From positions 47,668,284 to 47,732,283 of the forward strand of contig NC_091136.1 in the NCBI RefSeq assembly GCF_041381155.1: DNA of 64,000 nucleotides, in the 5' to 3' direction. A program made the position numbers and the translations under genes. This document shows positions 14,801-25,571 of the stretch, in pieces. Each line of letters opens with the position of its first letter. The first letter of the stretch is position 1. Origin of the DNA: Argopecten irradians (Eukaryota > Mollusca > Bivalvia > Pectinida > Pectinidae). The notes below the pieces were generated by a model. That model was not told the DNA's origin and searched no databases. It was given only the letters and a program-made list of their open reading frames with translations.

Positions 14801-17800
14801 TTTTATTGTCTCACTAATGAAAATGACTACTGAAAAACGTCCACCATGTTTTGGTATCAAACACTTACTGTACGATATGACAGAGCACATACAAAGTACA
14901 TAATATAAGCCTACCAATAAATAAGAATAGTTTTATTGACAAAACATACATATTTTATCCCAAATTTGCTCTGAATTAAGTCCCTGTATCATCTTGTGTA
15001 ACATCGTTTAAACCCAGTCTGCTAACACGCTGTTTTGACGTGACCTTCACACATACGACTAATCAACCAAATCTGGATCGCCACGGAATGACATGACCAA
15101 ATTTTCGTCAATGAACATTTCCATTTGAGATCATAAAAATAAGATAAACCAACAACTCTATCTTTAAACATTCTTTTTATATGATACACATATGCAATAG
15201 TAAAAATCGCTAGTGAAAGTTGGCAAACAGTGTGTTGCAAGCTTTCTCGTGACATCCACTTTTTCATTGATGAATGACTTTAACTTCCACATAGACATAA
15301 TTTAACAAATATTTCTCACATCACATATATATGCTTTGTTGAGTTCAAAACCTGTCAACGGGTTTAGTCAGCTTACAATGCACTTGCTTTGCATGTTACG
15401 ATTAATAAAATCTTTAATCAATTTTCAGCAATTAGTTTCATTAATCTAATCTCATTATTCAACTAATCTTTTCAGCCCTATTTGATATGCACCATTAGAA
15501 ATGTTCACAGAGAAAAGAACACTTTTGACTAATACATACCAACAGTGTACATGCTGGAGTCAGTAAGCCTTGTGATAACACCTTCAGTTAACATGCCAGT
15601 TTCAGGATTCTTAACTTCCACAATAGATCCATTCTGTAAGTAAAATTCAACATATTTAATTCTTTATAGATAATTTGACAAATATTTCACAGATTTCCCT
15701 CCAATTTTAACTTTGGGAGTCCCATGGACTCCTAGGTTTAAAGTTAGTGAGTCCCTTATAAAAACTTTGGAGTCTTTTTGCTAAAATTTATTGTAATTGA
15801 CTTGTAATTTTAATTTTAAATTCCTTCCACATTGAGTCCCAAGGACTCCCATCATTTTATTTTAGGAGTCCCTAGGCATTTTTGTTTGTCAGAGATGCAG
15901 AAAACCTGTGTCCAGGAAATCCCTGATATTCTAGTTAAAGTATGCTATAAAAGCAAAATACAGAGGTACAACAATATGAAAGTAATTAAATAGTTAGACA
16001 ACTCCGTGTATTTCAACTTCAAGTCAATAAAGACTGATTTTTTAAATTATAATCAAAGACAGTTTCTTGACAGCATAGATCAATCTTTTTCTCTAGAAAA
16101 CTTCCTGTTAAATTCATAACTTGATATAAGTGAGTGACCTATCATATTATTATAATAATAGAATTTACCTTCAGGATTCCTTTAACGGCGTCATCCGTAA
16201 CAAGGAGAGATGACTGGGTTTCCTTTAGAAATACCTATAACAAAATACAAAAAAACTTGCATGAAAAAAATTCACATGTCGCAGCACAGCATACTAATAG
16301 TATATTTATACTTTGCAAAGATACAAACAGTCTCACAATGTTTAAAAGGAAAATGTAGAGGTTTCTTAGAAAAAATATTAATACCGTCCATCTTATTTTT
16401 TCATATTTGGCGAGTAAAGAGCTAGCACATACTATGACAATAGTCATAATGGTGCTATAACATAATTGTATTTGCATTTGAAATGATAGATGTCAATATT
16501 AACACAATTTTTCATGAGGATGGTATAACAATTTCATTTGACCAAATGAGAGTGGGAAAAACACTTGAACATAAGTTTTTCACATGGACAAAGATATCTC
16601 GACTATCAGCAGTGGCTTCACAACCATCTTCCTGGCCAACATGTGGCCAAGGGTCAAGTAAAATGTTCCTGTCAGAGAAACAGATCCATTTAAGGTTTTG
16701 TTTTTGCAATATATGTTCCAAGACTTTTATCAAATCTTAGTTTCCTTATTTTCACACTTTCTTACCTTGCACTTTACACATTTCACCAGTTTCTTCACTT
16801 TTGCTTCACAAAAGGCTCCTCGATACTTTGCACTAACCTCTGTTCCTACAACAAGGTATGGGGGATCATCCCCAGCCTGGAAATAAAGATATGGTACATT
16901 AATTATTAATCAATGATAATTTCTCCCCATTGTCTTCATGTTGATAAATAGCAGCAAGTAAATATACATGTTGCTTTCATTTGCATTGGTTAATATAATA
17001 CAAATTATAAATTTCTGTTGTCTATAATCAGGGGACCTTAAAATCTAAAGTCGCTGTTGACCGAGTATGAATAGTGAAACCAGTCACTATATTACATATC
17101 ACTTATTAGTAAGAGTGGATGCTGAATTTCCAGTTTCATAAGACTGCAGGGTTTGCATTTACTCCATCCCCATATCCTTTTTAAGCATAGAAAATCAAAA
17201 GGACCCATGTTTATCCTGAAACTCCATTCTAATTACATTAGCCCAGATGGGATAACATTTTATGTGAAGAGCACCCCCTTATGTAAACACCAAGCAAAAA
17301 CTCTGGGCTGTTTTTAAATAATATGATAATTTGTAGAAAAGTAAGTCTTAGATAATAATGGTAGTGCCAATATTTAGGTAACAAGCAGTCATAACATATA
17401 ACATACTATTACAACATTTTCTGTAACCATAAATCATTTGAAATCCTTACAATAATACTTAATGAAATACATGTACTTACATACATGCAATCACATAAAA
17501 ATAGAAAGAATATACATTGTATTGACCGTATCAATTGGCAAACAACTGTTCAAACTCTCAGTTTGTGTGATTATTAGGGCTGGATCAATATATCGATATA
17601 CTGCTACGTATGGGTTTTCAGCAGTGTATCGAATATCGATACACAAACATGCTGTATATCGCTGTATCGTTTTCACAACTCACCCTAATGTTTTCGTTAT
17701 AGACATAGGAAATTCCAAACAAAATTTATTTTAAAACATCATTCAAGTAACAGCATTTCATTCAATAGGAAGTGTTTAAAGCATCTGTGTCACCTAGATG

Positions 17801-18950
17801 GATTAGAAATGCCTTTTCATAACTAAGAATACGAATTGACAGAAATTAATTAACACAGATGATTAACCAAATCAAATGTTTGGTAGATTTTTTTTCCTGA
17901 TTATAGAATATTTTATCAAAATTGTCTTTTATTGTCACAATATTCGAAATACAATGGTCAATTGAATTTGAAAAAGAGGTCCACTGTATCGTCAATATGT
18001 ATCGTGTATTGTTTCAGTGTATTGTCAATACGTATCGTATCGTTTTAGACCTTCCAATACCCAGCCCTAGTGATTATGAATGATGACAAAACCTGCCCTC
18101 ATAAGCTTTTTATGGAATTAAATTTTAAATAATATCCATCTAAACTTAAATACAGTGAATGTGTATAATATATTAGCAACACATGAGTATTAAACCTAGA
18201 TACTTGCCTACCTTAACTAAAAACTAAATATCGTAACACAATGGAAAAATTACCAGATAGAGTACAAGTTTTACGTTCTGACATGGCTGCCAGTCAGGAT
18301 CGAAACACACCTGATTAGCCTTATGACTTCGTTAGCAATTTTGATCAACTCAAATGGCTCAGTATGTTATCGTTTCAATGTTCCACAATAAGAAATGTTA
18401 GACAGCGCATTGCAGCTAGCAGTTCCTGCACTCGATCCGCCGTGGAGGTCACTGGGCTACAACAACCGGCGGATCTGCAAGGTTGTTTACATCGGTGCAT
18501 CCCAGCTGCCATAATGTCGACCAAGACAAAACTGCTGACAGGCCAACGAAGTTACACAGCTAGACAATCTCATACACTTAGTCCATTTAAAGCACAGACT
18601 ATACAAGAACTTTTGAAGTACATCACTAGTTATGAAATAACTAAATTTATACCTAGTTGACGGTTATATCAGAATAAATATCCATCTAACACGACATGTT
18701 CGTTTATTTTACAAGAACCATTACTGACGCGCCTAAACCCACTGTCGATTGGAACCAAAGAAAAGGAAAATGACACGGACTCACCATCTTGATTTTAGTA
18801 CAGGATACCCCAAAGTCGTTGGTATACTTTACGCGAGAAGATATCCAACCGGATCCGTTTGGTTTTTGATATATTTCAATCAACAAGTACAGGTACTGCC
18901 ATCATCGTCGGCGATCCACTATCAACCACGGCTGAACAACAACTTGTCAT
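2126..18950 (-). CDS. ARID4: ARID4 (RBBP1/SAP180) orthologue, chromatin repressor subunit, about 1,660 aa
   Basis: AT-rich interactive domain protein 4, a nuclear SIN3-HDAC corepressor subunit in animals. Exons read on the minus strand, all with AG/GT borders and matching phases: 18897-18950 (tentative), 16766-16876, 16169-16234, 15540-15633, 14540-14619, 14098-14192, 13497-13715, 13114-13193, 12852-12958, 12613-12685, 11195-11289, 10709-10969, 8931-9314, 8213-8679, 7716-7824, 7366-7433, 7043-7145, 6010-6196, 5528-5587, 3215-5203, 2761-2889, 2419-2559, 2126-2172. Counted from the internal Met at 18905, the sum is 4,974 nt, an exact multiple of three (1,657 aa plus stop). Diagnostic segments are [36 protein letters not shown], the ARID, the chromo barrel and a C-terminus ending EYCR. 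The domain order equals vertebrate ARID4A/B (about 1,250-1,310 aa); the extra length is in Lys/Glu-rich exons. Every exon except the first is secure. Confidence 0.95.
3215..5203 (-). CDS. ARID4: ARID4 exon 20: 1,989-bp exon with acidic and basic low-complexity regions
   Basis: This very long exon encodes about residues 890-1552. It starts [18 protein letters not shown] and is acidic for some 200 residues. A conserved-looking stretch, [16 protein letters not shown], is followed by Lys-rich KEKE tracts, a segment [20 protein letters not shown] that is probably helical, and a Ser/Asn/Asp-rich half. It ends with a basic patch (KKKRKGKSK) that could be a nuclear localisation signal. A degenerate RB-binding-like VACSE lies near 3351-3365. 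The borders are a good acceptor at 5204-5205 and donor GTAGGT at 3214. Vertebrate ARID4 also has one long exon at this position. Confidence 0.9.
7043..7824 (-). CDS. ARID4: ARID4 exons 15-17: chromo-barrel (Tudor-knot) domain
   Basis: Exons 7716-7824, 7366-7433 and 7043-7145 encode about residues 714-807. The barrel reads [20 protein letters not shown], then [13 protein letters not shown] across an exon junction to [17 protein letters not shown]. This is the MRG/ARID4/Tip60-type chromo barrel. The aromatic residues of the methyl-lysine cage region (the Y in RYGRG, Y and W in HYAGW, Y and W in YDEW) are present. The same fold recurs in KAT5 at the other end of this window. Confidence 0.93.
8213..9314 (-). 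CDS. ARID4: ARID4 exons 13-14: Lys/Glu-rich low-complexity linker
   Basis: Exons 8931-9314 and 8213-8679 encode about residues 431-714 between the ARID and the chromo barrel. The sequence is almost entirely charged (runs of [14 protein letters not shown] type, many EKxKxE and KKE steps), with scattered Ser/Asp/Glu patches near the end ([14 protein letters not shown]). It is probably disordered with highly charged helical tracts. Vertebrate ARID4 has a shorter, also charged, linker here. Both exons keep correct phase and good splice sites, so this is real coding sequence and not an intronic repeat. Confidence 0.88.
9391..10468. mobile_element. hAT-like non-autonomous element in an ARID4 intron
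   Basis: The ends are CAGTGTTCTCCCC and its inverse GGGGAGAACACTG. CAGNG is typical of hAT termini. The flanks share AGCATT (9385-9390 and 10469-10474), a six-base duplication rather than the usual eight. The 1.08-kb interior has only chance open frames. Confidence 0.65.
10709..12685 (-). CDS. ARID4: ARID4 exons 10-12: ARID DNA-binding domain
   Basis: Exons 12613-12685, 11195-11289 and 10709-10969 encode about residues 288-430. The ARID runs from [19 protein letters not shown] through [20 protein letters not shown] to [14 protein letters not shown] and [10 protein letters not shown], with the expected hydrophobic and aromatic pattern of helices H1-H6. ARID4-type ARIDs bind DNA with little sequence preference. 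The two introns cut the domain after the first helix and before the helix-turn-helix-like part. The last exon continues into a basic tail rich in Ser, Arg and Lys. Confidence 0.93.
11430..12060. other. ARID4 intron sequence with an old repeat fragment
   Basis: AGTGTTTCCCACAGG at about 11,482-11,496 resembles a hAT terminus, but no matching inverted end is found nearby. The rest is AT-rich with no coding signal. Confidence 0.3.
13114..16876 (-). CDS. ARID4: ARID4 exons 2-8: tandem Tudor and PWWP-like region
   Basis: These seven exons encode about residues 4-251. The first part ([14 protein letters not shown], then [21 protein letters not shown] and [12 protein letters not shown]) is the tandem Tudor module of ARID4, which in vertebrates binds DNA and possibly methylated histones. 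LCLKGEKHF and [16 protein letters not shown] lead into the PWWP-like region ([31 protein letters not shown]). An acidic insert, [12 protein letters not shown], separates the two, as in the family. Binding residues were not checked against a structure. Confidence 0.9.
14711..15480. mobile_element. hAT-like MITE with 8-bp target duplication (770 bp)
   Basis: The element is flanked by TTTGGTAT (14703-14710) and TTTGATAT (15481-15488), an eight-base duplication with one mismatch. The ends are TAGTGCTGAAA and the inverse of TAGGGCTGAAAA. It lies in the ARID4 intron between exons 15540-15633 and 14540-14619. No transposase is encoded. Confidence 0.75.
15710..15885. repeat. Short element with GGAGTCC inverted motifs
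   Basis: The motifs GGGAGTCCCATGGACTCC, GAGTCCCAAGGACTCCC and AGGAGTCCC occur at the two ends of about 170 bases in an ARID4 intron. This looks like a small fold-back repeat. Exact borders are not resolved. Confidence 0.35.
17575..18069. mobile_element. hAT-like MITE with perfect 8-bp target duplication (495 bp)
   Basis: GTGATTAT occurs at 17567-17574 and again at 18070-18077. Between them the element runs from TAGGGCTGG to CCAGCCCTA. Subterminal sequence is rich in ATCGATA motifs. It sits in the tentative first intron of ARID4. A truncated relative lies at 28964-29036. Confidence 0.85.
18897..18950 (-). CDS. ARID4: Tentative first coding exon of ARID4
   Basis: The exon at 16766-16876 opens in phase 0 with [14 protein letters not shown], whereas vertebrate ARID4 begins a few residues earlier (MKA-type start), so a short ATG exon lies upstream. 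On the minus strand, tandem ATGs at 18905 and 18902 followed by GCA give MMA joined to AGDDPPYL, very close to the family N-terminus. An in-frame upstream ATG at 18950 would add 15 residues (start [10 protein letters not shown]). The donor is weak: GTACCT after 18897, or GTACTT six bases further on, both phase 0. The exon sits just inside the promoter-like motif cluster at 18970-19030. A different, non-contiguous first exon is possible. Confidence 0.35.
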
Positions 18951-18967
18951 CGGAAAATTCTGTATTA

Positions 18968-19030
18968 CGATTGGTTGATTATCACGTGGGCGATAGAAAT
19001 TACCCATACTTCCGTCGGTGCGCATGCGCA
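18968..19030 (-). promoter_or_regulatory. ARID4 promoter-like motif cluster (CCAAT, CACGTG, ETS, NRF-1)
   Basis: Within about 60 bases there is an inverted CCAAT box (ATTGG at 18970-18974), a CACGTG E-box (18983-18988), an ETS/GABP core (ACTTCCG at 19008-19014) and a perfect palindromic NRF-1 consensus, TGCGCATGCGCA (19019-19030). The surroundings from about 18,400 to 19,080 are richer in G, C and CpG than the rest of the window. This is the classic composition of a TATA-less housekeeping promoter, and it lies directly upstream of the tentative ARID4 first exon. The motifs are seen; use as a promoter is inference. Confidence 0.6.
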
Positions 19031-20380
19031 TAAAGCCATGCAATGGCGGAAACACATGATTCAACAGTAGGAACACACGCAAATAACATTTCCATTTTCA
19101 CATGCAATTCTTAACTCTTTTCATGTAATCATCGAAAATTTTATTCCTTATCGTTCATATATTGATATAAGTTCATGATTACACACACGGCTCTTTAAAC
19201 TGAAGAGGGGTTACCGTTACTCCACTGATGACATTTGGAAAATTGTCTGCGAAAACAACATCCGGGGAATTCATGTTAAATAGCTGACAGGGGGCGCTTC
19301 CGATCCACGTTATGTCAATCTGTATCCAATATTTTTTTTACACACTAAACCTTTCTAAAAGCTATTAGATGAGTAAAATATTTAAGTGAAGATTAAATGG
19401 AGAATGTCTATTTAGAGAAGTCTAAACATTTCTATCTAAAATGTTATCTTTGTCCTTGATCAAATTAGGCCTAGCTGCTTTTGTGAAAGTGAAAGTAGGC
19501 TCTGTTTAGACTTGCACATGTCCGAATGTATAATAAATGCAAAGAGTAGATGTATCTACAAACCGAATGTATAATAAATGCAAAGAGTAGATGTATCTAC
19601 ATAACGGATTATTTTACTTTTTTTCTGATTTAAGTAAGGACATCAATAACATTGCCTGGCATTTAAAAGGGTTATAATACAGTTTTGTGCTGATGCAGTT
19701 GATTTTTCACCCTTCAATTTTTGCAATGTAAGCTTACATATACAGCTGACACCTAGAGCTGTAGAACTCTGAACTGCCAGGACTAAATACTACATTTGCA
19801 ATATGAATTGTCTATCACCTGGTCAGACTTTGTATCACAACGAATTTGTCTCCTTTTTCTACACATTAAAGTTAACACAGAGATCTAATATTAAATATAT
19901 GCGGAACAAACTGATTAATGCGCGGACAGATCTATGAATATTAGTTTTGTATTAGACCTGTAACTTACACATTAAATTTTGCAGATCTCTTAAAAATAGA
20001 AACAGCTGCAAAGATGTTTGGGAGTGTACACTTGCAATGTAAAGTTCAAAATCATTCCAAGGTATGTATGTTTATTGTTGAAATATTTGTTGATATATAT
20101 ATAATATGAAAAAGATAACATTGTCTGGTTTTGATTTAGAAAAATGAGTTGACCTAAAGAGTTAAAGGAAAGCGCTTATGCTTAAATACAAGAAACTTTG
20201 ATATTCATCATTTCATTTTATTATATATATAATTATATATGTTCTTTGCAATGCGGGGAGACTATATATTTGCATACAAATAGTATTATATAAATTATGA
20301 CAACTACGTCGTCTCAATTTTTTTCAAACTGTATTTCTAACAATGACATCATAATGTGTTGTACTTAAGTTAGTTTATTA
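19031..20380. other. Intergenic sequence upstream of ARID4
   Basis: No supported exon. There is a 41-bp tandem duplication at 19522-19603 and an IRF-like GAAAGTGAAAGT at 19485-19496. A possible non-coding exon end (CCAAG followed by GTATGTATG) is at about 20,060. An AT dinucleotide tract lies around 20,093-20,105 and 20,221-20,240. Confidence 0.45.
19522..19603. repeat. 41-bp tandem duplication
   Basis: Two near-identical copies, each starting CCGAATGTATAATAAATGC, begin at 19522 and 19563. Confidence 0.85.
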
Positions 20381-21684
20381 TCCCCCGCCCAACGAAGTTG
20401 GCAGGGGATATACAAATGGGTTCCGTCTGTCCGTCCGTCCGTCCGTACGAATGGTTTCCGGAGCATAACTCTAAAACCAGTTGAGATATTTCCACGTATT
20501 TCTTCATACACACATTGGTCTTATGGTCTAGTAGTGCCTTTTGCTATTTTTAGGTTTTCATTTTTTGCTTTTTTCCCGTAACCATGGAAACATTGCTGAA
20601 AATATCATATTTTTGTACCAGGTTCGTTTCCGGAGCATAACTCTAAAACCAGAAGAGATATTTCCACGAAACTTCATAGACACATTGGTCCTATGGTCTA
20701 GTAGTGCCTTTTGCTATTTCAAGGTTTTCACTTTTTGTACTTTTTTCTGTAACCATGGAAACATTGCTGAAAATGGCAGATTTTTGTGTAAGAATCGTTT
20801 CCGGAGCACAACTCTAAAACCAGCAGAGATATTTCCATGAAACTTTATAGACACATTGTTCTTATGGTCTAGTAGTGCCTTTTGCTATTTTTAGGTTTTC
20901 ATTTTTTGCACTTTTTCCGTAACCATGGAAACATTGCTGAAAATATCATATTTTTGTACCAGGTTCGTTTCCGCAGCATTACTGGAAAACCGGTTGAGAT
21001 ATATGCACGGAACTCCATAGGCACATTAGTCTTATGGTCTAGTAGTGCCTTTTGCTATTTTAAGGTTTTCACTTTTTGTACTTTTTTCTGTAACCATGGA
21101 AACATTGCTGAAAATGGCAGATTTTTGTGTAAGAATCGTTTCCGGAGCACAACTCTAAAACCAGTAGAGATATTTCCATGAAACTTCATAGACACATTGT
21201 TCTTATGGTCTAGTAGTGCCTTTTGCTATTTTTAGGTTTTCACTTTTTGTGCTTTTTTCTGTAACCATAGAAATATTGCTGAAAATATCATATTTTTGTA
21301 GCAGGTTCATTTCCGGAGCATAACTCTAAAACCAGCAGAGATATTTCCACGAAACTTCATAGACACATTCTTTTTATGGTCTAGTAGTACCTTTTGCTAT
21401 TTTTAGGTTTTCATTTTTTGCACTTTTTCCGTTACCATGGAAACATTGCTGAAAATATCATGGTAAATGGTAAATGTTACTTTGCAAAACTCCACCCATC
21501 TTTGTGTATATAGTCTAATATAAATGTCAAGGCTGTATACCTGATTCAACAATTGCAGCCCCGCTCTACTTGAATTATACTCCATCGTTCTTTAGCTCAA
21601 CTTCCTTTTTCCTGTTTTTTTTCATACACATAAGTCTCCACAATCAAACTTAATTCAGCTTTGATATCTCCATTGGCGGGGGAT
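20381..21684. mobile_element. Tandem-unit element with 171-bp units and palindromic ends
   Basis: It begins TCCCCCGCCCAACGAAGTTGG followed by GTCCGTCCGTCCG, and ends with TTGGCGGGGG. Inside are six units of about 171 bp, with TTTCCGGAGCATAAC-type starts near 20455, 20627, 20798, 20968, 21139 and 21310. Alternate units differ (AAAATATCATAT versus AAAATGGCAGAT), giving a two-unit period of about 341 bp. Open frames here are by-products of the repeat. Confidence 0.8.
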
Positions 21685-21689
21685 CTGAA

Positions 21690-22390
21690 TGACTATGTCC
21701 TTGTTTTGTTTAGAACTATACTGTTATGCTTTGTGTTTTGTAGTTTACCATGGGCTTTATATAAAGTTTTCATATTTGAACTGCATCTCAAGTTTCATCT
21801 GCGGTGGGATTAAGCTGAAACTTGTCTGGAATGATTTGGAAATGGTCTTGACCAATTGTTGTTATTTTTTGGGTCAGTCAGTCACAAATCTGAAGCAGGT
21901 TACCTGACAGCAGCCATCTTGAAAAATACAGTTGCATTTGAGTTGAAACTTGTTAGAGATGTGTAGGATGTAAGGTCCAAGAAATTAGCAGTACAATGCT
22001 TCATCATAATACATATTGCAATTCTTTCCTCACCAGACAATATTTGATACATCAATGTTGATATGATACAATACAAGACTATATTTCATTTGAGTTGCTT
22101 GAAATATATGGTAAATAAATTTTGAAAAACAAAATTCCGCTTCTTGAACTTAAAATCATGTTCAAGATGTGAACCTGCATTTTGATGCGTCAATAGTGAT
22201 CGACTGTTGAAATATGCACTCTCTCTCAACCTGACACAAAGAAGATAAATACACACCGATTGGATTTTGGCTTCTTTGTTTTTCCCCTCCAAAGGAATGT
22301 CGTTCATTCTGTTAGTCACAGTGCCATCTGTACCACCCTTGTTCAATGGAGACATTTATGATGTGCAAATTATTTGTCATTTTGCTCTTC
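21690..22390. other. Intergenic sequence
   Basis: AT-rich sequence without a recognisable gene or repeat structure. Confidence 0.4.
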
Positions 22391-22905
22391 TATTGTACAG
22401 TGTGCTGTGACTGAATTTTATTGCACAGTGTGCTGTGTCTAAAGCTGTGTCTAAATAATGTTGCACAGTGTGCTCTGTCTGAATTATATTGCACAGTGCG
22501 CTCTGTCTGAATTATATTGCATAGTGTGCTGTGTCTGTGGATTTTATTGCATAGTGTGCTGTGTCATAATTCTATTGCACAGTGTGCTGTGTCTTAATTA
22601 TTTTTGCACAGTGTGCTGTGTCTTAATTCTATTGCACAGTGTGTCTGAATCATTGTGTCTGAATTCTATTGCACAGTGTGGTGTGTCTGAATTCTATTGC
22701 ACAATGTAGTGTATTGAACAGTTTACTGTGTCTGAATTCTGTTGCACAGTTTGTCATGTCTGAATTCAATTGCATAGTGTGCTTTGTCTGAATTTTAATG
22801 CACAGTGTGCTATGTCTGAATTCCATTGCACCATGTGCTGTGTCTGAATTCTTTTGCAATTGAATTCCATTGCACCATGTGCTGTGTCTGAATTCTTTTG
22901 CAATT
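22391..22905. repeat. 28-bp minisatellite
   Basis: About 17 degenerate copies of a unit of the type TTGCACAGTGTGCTGTGTCT plus GAATTCTA, period close to 28 bp. Short open frames on both strands come from the periodicity. Confidence 0.85.
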
Positions 22906-22909
22906 GACT

Positions 22910-25570
22910 TCTGAATTCTCATGCTTTTGCTCCACCTTATAGTCCTCAATCAGTGATACAATTTGGAGCTGTAGGGGGATGAGATGTAAAGTAAGCACTG
23001 GCAACTGCAGTTGACTCTTTCCGACACCTCTATTGTAAGAAGCTATGTCAAACAAAGTAGAAGTCCATATATTGGATAACTCAACTTTAAACTTCACTGA
23101 TATTTCAGTTTGGTCAATAGCACTGTGTCCTACTTGGACCTATAGTCTTCTGATATTGTTTGAGAGATATTCAGACTTATACATATACATAATTACCTGA
23201 TAGACTGAAGGAGGCAAATACCGGTAGGTGGTTGCCAAATGCTACCCTTGTGGAGAATTTTTGCTGAGGAACTGTTCAAAGTTTCATCTATTATGGATCA
23301 GTATTATTAATATCATAATCTCTTCTGATAGATTAGTACCAGGAATTTTATAGATACAGCTGTACACTTGGGTTTGAATTTCTTGTCCATTTCACTGTCT
23401 CTTAATGATCAAGTGCTTGTTACTTCTCTGATCCTCTATTAATCTGCAGGTTCTTCATTTTCACCGAACTAGAGCATTACAGAAATTGTGCATTCAGTAA
23501 CTTTCCCTTTGGCCCCTTCCCCTTTCTCCAATGCTTGCCACAATGAAGTGATGTCTGTCATATTCATTTTGGAATATTAAATTAAAGCTTGATGTCACTT
23601 GACATTCCATTAATGTGGACTGGAATGTGTCTTGGACCAGTTAGTGATGTGTATTGTTCCTTATACATACATTGATGGGGTCCAGCCAAAAACACTTTAT
23701 TTAGAAGCTAAAGGGTTTCCATACTTAAATTGTGGACTCTTTAATGGTCTAGATGATGACATATCACTTTGTGTTTCAATACACCCTTGGAATTACCGGT
23801 ATGAAATTCTTTCTGCCCTGATGCAAAGATGTACACATTATTTTCTTGAAGATTTTTATTCGTCTGACAATTGCCAGTATAGCATAGAAGACCATTTAGC
23901 TGTGAATAAGAAATTTGTGCAATTGGTTGATGTGATTTGATTTGTCTTCATTTGAAATTGAAAAATTTCTTATGCTCTCTGGATGCTATCTTGCATAATG
24001 CCTTTCCTCCAATGGCCTTTATATTCCTCCATAATCTCTTCAAAAGCTTCAGAGTTACTCTTAACTTTCATAAACAAGATGACCAACTTTTATGACCGGC
24101 CATATCTGTTGCAAATTTGTGCTGTATAAGCTGATTTGTTACTTATTGTGTGTTAAGAGTTCTATATAATGTTACAATAAATAGGTTTCCTGGTAACATC
24201 TGCACAGCTAAAAACAAATTAGTGGTGTTAGTATACAACCAGTGATTCGGCAGATGTTCATATGATATGATTCACAACACAACACACTCCTTTACTTGGT
24301 AGGTTCTTCATCCAACTGATGGCATCGATGGCTTAACAAACTCAGCACATATCAAAGTAATTTTCTTAAATTCTTTTATTTCAGGAGTAAGATCAAAACA
24401 GGATCCATGTTGTTTAGATTCAAACTCGCATCCCAGAGGTGGAGGGCGAGTGGTAATATGATGGGACATCTTTACCACTTAGCCACCATGGTTCTTTGGT
24501 TTCAATATAAACCCAGCTACATTGGAAATACATTTTCACCCATAAAAAGTAAAATGTTCTCGGTTTATATTTGACATTTATGACACAGGTTTTTTTTTGA
24601 AGCATATTAAAGTAAATATTTTGTGTTTTATTTTGCTTCCAGGACAGCTAGGTAGATCTCTTTGGGCCTGGAATGTACAAAGAAGATCGAAGGTATTTGA
24701 AGTTACACTGAACTATATGTTAAAGGATATTTTACAAGGAAATATTAATTTCATAAACAAAATAGATTCAAAACTTTCTGATATTTTTAATCAATTGTCT
24801 AATGATTGGAATGCATGTCATATATTTATTACAAGGATTTTAAAAATTTTGTATATTATCTTGATCTCATTCTTAACTGCTTTATTTAACCAAAGTAAAA
24901 TGCACATGAAGAAGTGTTTATCAAAGTAAAATAATTAGATAGAAACATCAATCAGTGTGTACTCATATTCAGTTCTTTAAACATATCAAATGTTATGCGT
25001 ACACATAGAGTCATCAAACCACTGTTATTTTTCTTTATGTTATTTTATAGTTGCTTTCATTTGTTGTTTGTTATCTCATATATAGTTAAATACTTTCATT
25101 TGCATTTTGTTATTTCATAGTTTGCTTCATTTGCTTTTAGTTATTTTACATATAGTTAACTTTCATTTGCTTTTTGATATTTCATAGTTGCTTTCATAAT
25201 TTGCTTTGTACATATAAATTACTGCTATTTTGAACATACTCTACTATCATATACACTTTATAATCAACTAAGGTTAATCAGCATAGCAATTAAAATTATA
25301 ATACATGTTCCTTCACCAGCAAAAACTTGGTTCCTAATTGACATATTATTTGACCTATGAGAAGTTTTTATGCCCTCGATCACCATAATAAGGGAAGGAC
25401 AGCACATCAGAGATTCTGTGTTCATGTCCTTTCATTCTCATAGCTCATCCAACTTTCAGTATCACCATTCATTCTACTTAACTTTAAATTAAAAACTTGT
25501 AAAGATGTGACATGAATCTATATTTCCTAAAGGGATTACAGACCGTTTATCACATTGACCAAACATTCAG
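22910..25570. other. Region upstream of the carrier gene
   Basis: No secure exon. An acceptor-like AAACATTCAG abuts the first coding exon at 25571, so upstream 5'UTR exons are likely. A candidate internal one is at about 24,651-24,692 (TTGCTTCCAG before it, GAAG followed by GTATTT after). A run of CTTTCATTTGC-type copies with a period near 47 bp lies at about 25,050-25,210. A SINE piece is at 24,417. Confidence 0.4.
24417..24492 (-). repeat. tRNA-derived SINE fragment
   Basis: On the minus strand it shows an A-box-like TGGCTAAGTGGTAA and, about 50 bases further, a degenerate B box AGTTTGAATC. The spacing is that of a tRNA head. No cloverleaf or CCA context supports a functional tRNA. Confidence 0.6.
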
Positions 25571-25571
25571 G

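Noticed and set aside
16512..16733. 73-codon minus-strand frame in an ARID4 intron
   Set aside because: The exons on both sides join in phase without it, and it matches no part of ARID4.
18364..18660. 98-codon plus-strand frame in the CpG-richer region upstream of ARID4
   Set aside because: It has no recognisable domain or splice partner and lies antisense within the ARID4 promoter and first intron. It is probably chance openness in GC-richer DNA, though a promoter antisense transcript is possible.
20541..21181. Two 99-codon plus-strand frames with similar sequence
   Set aside because: They are products of the 341-bp dimer period in the repeat element.
23632..23940. 102-codon plus-strand frame upstream of the carrier gene
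   Set aside because: The composition is protein-like, but I recognise no family, see no convincing splice borders, and its position gives no support. Transcript data would decide.
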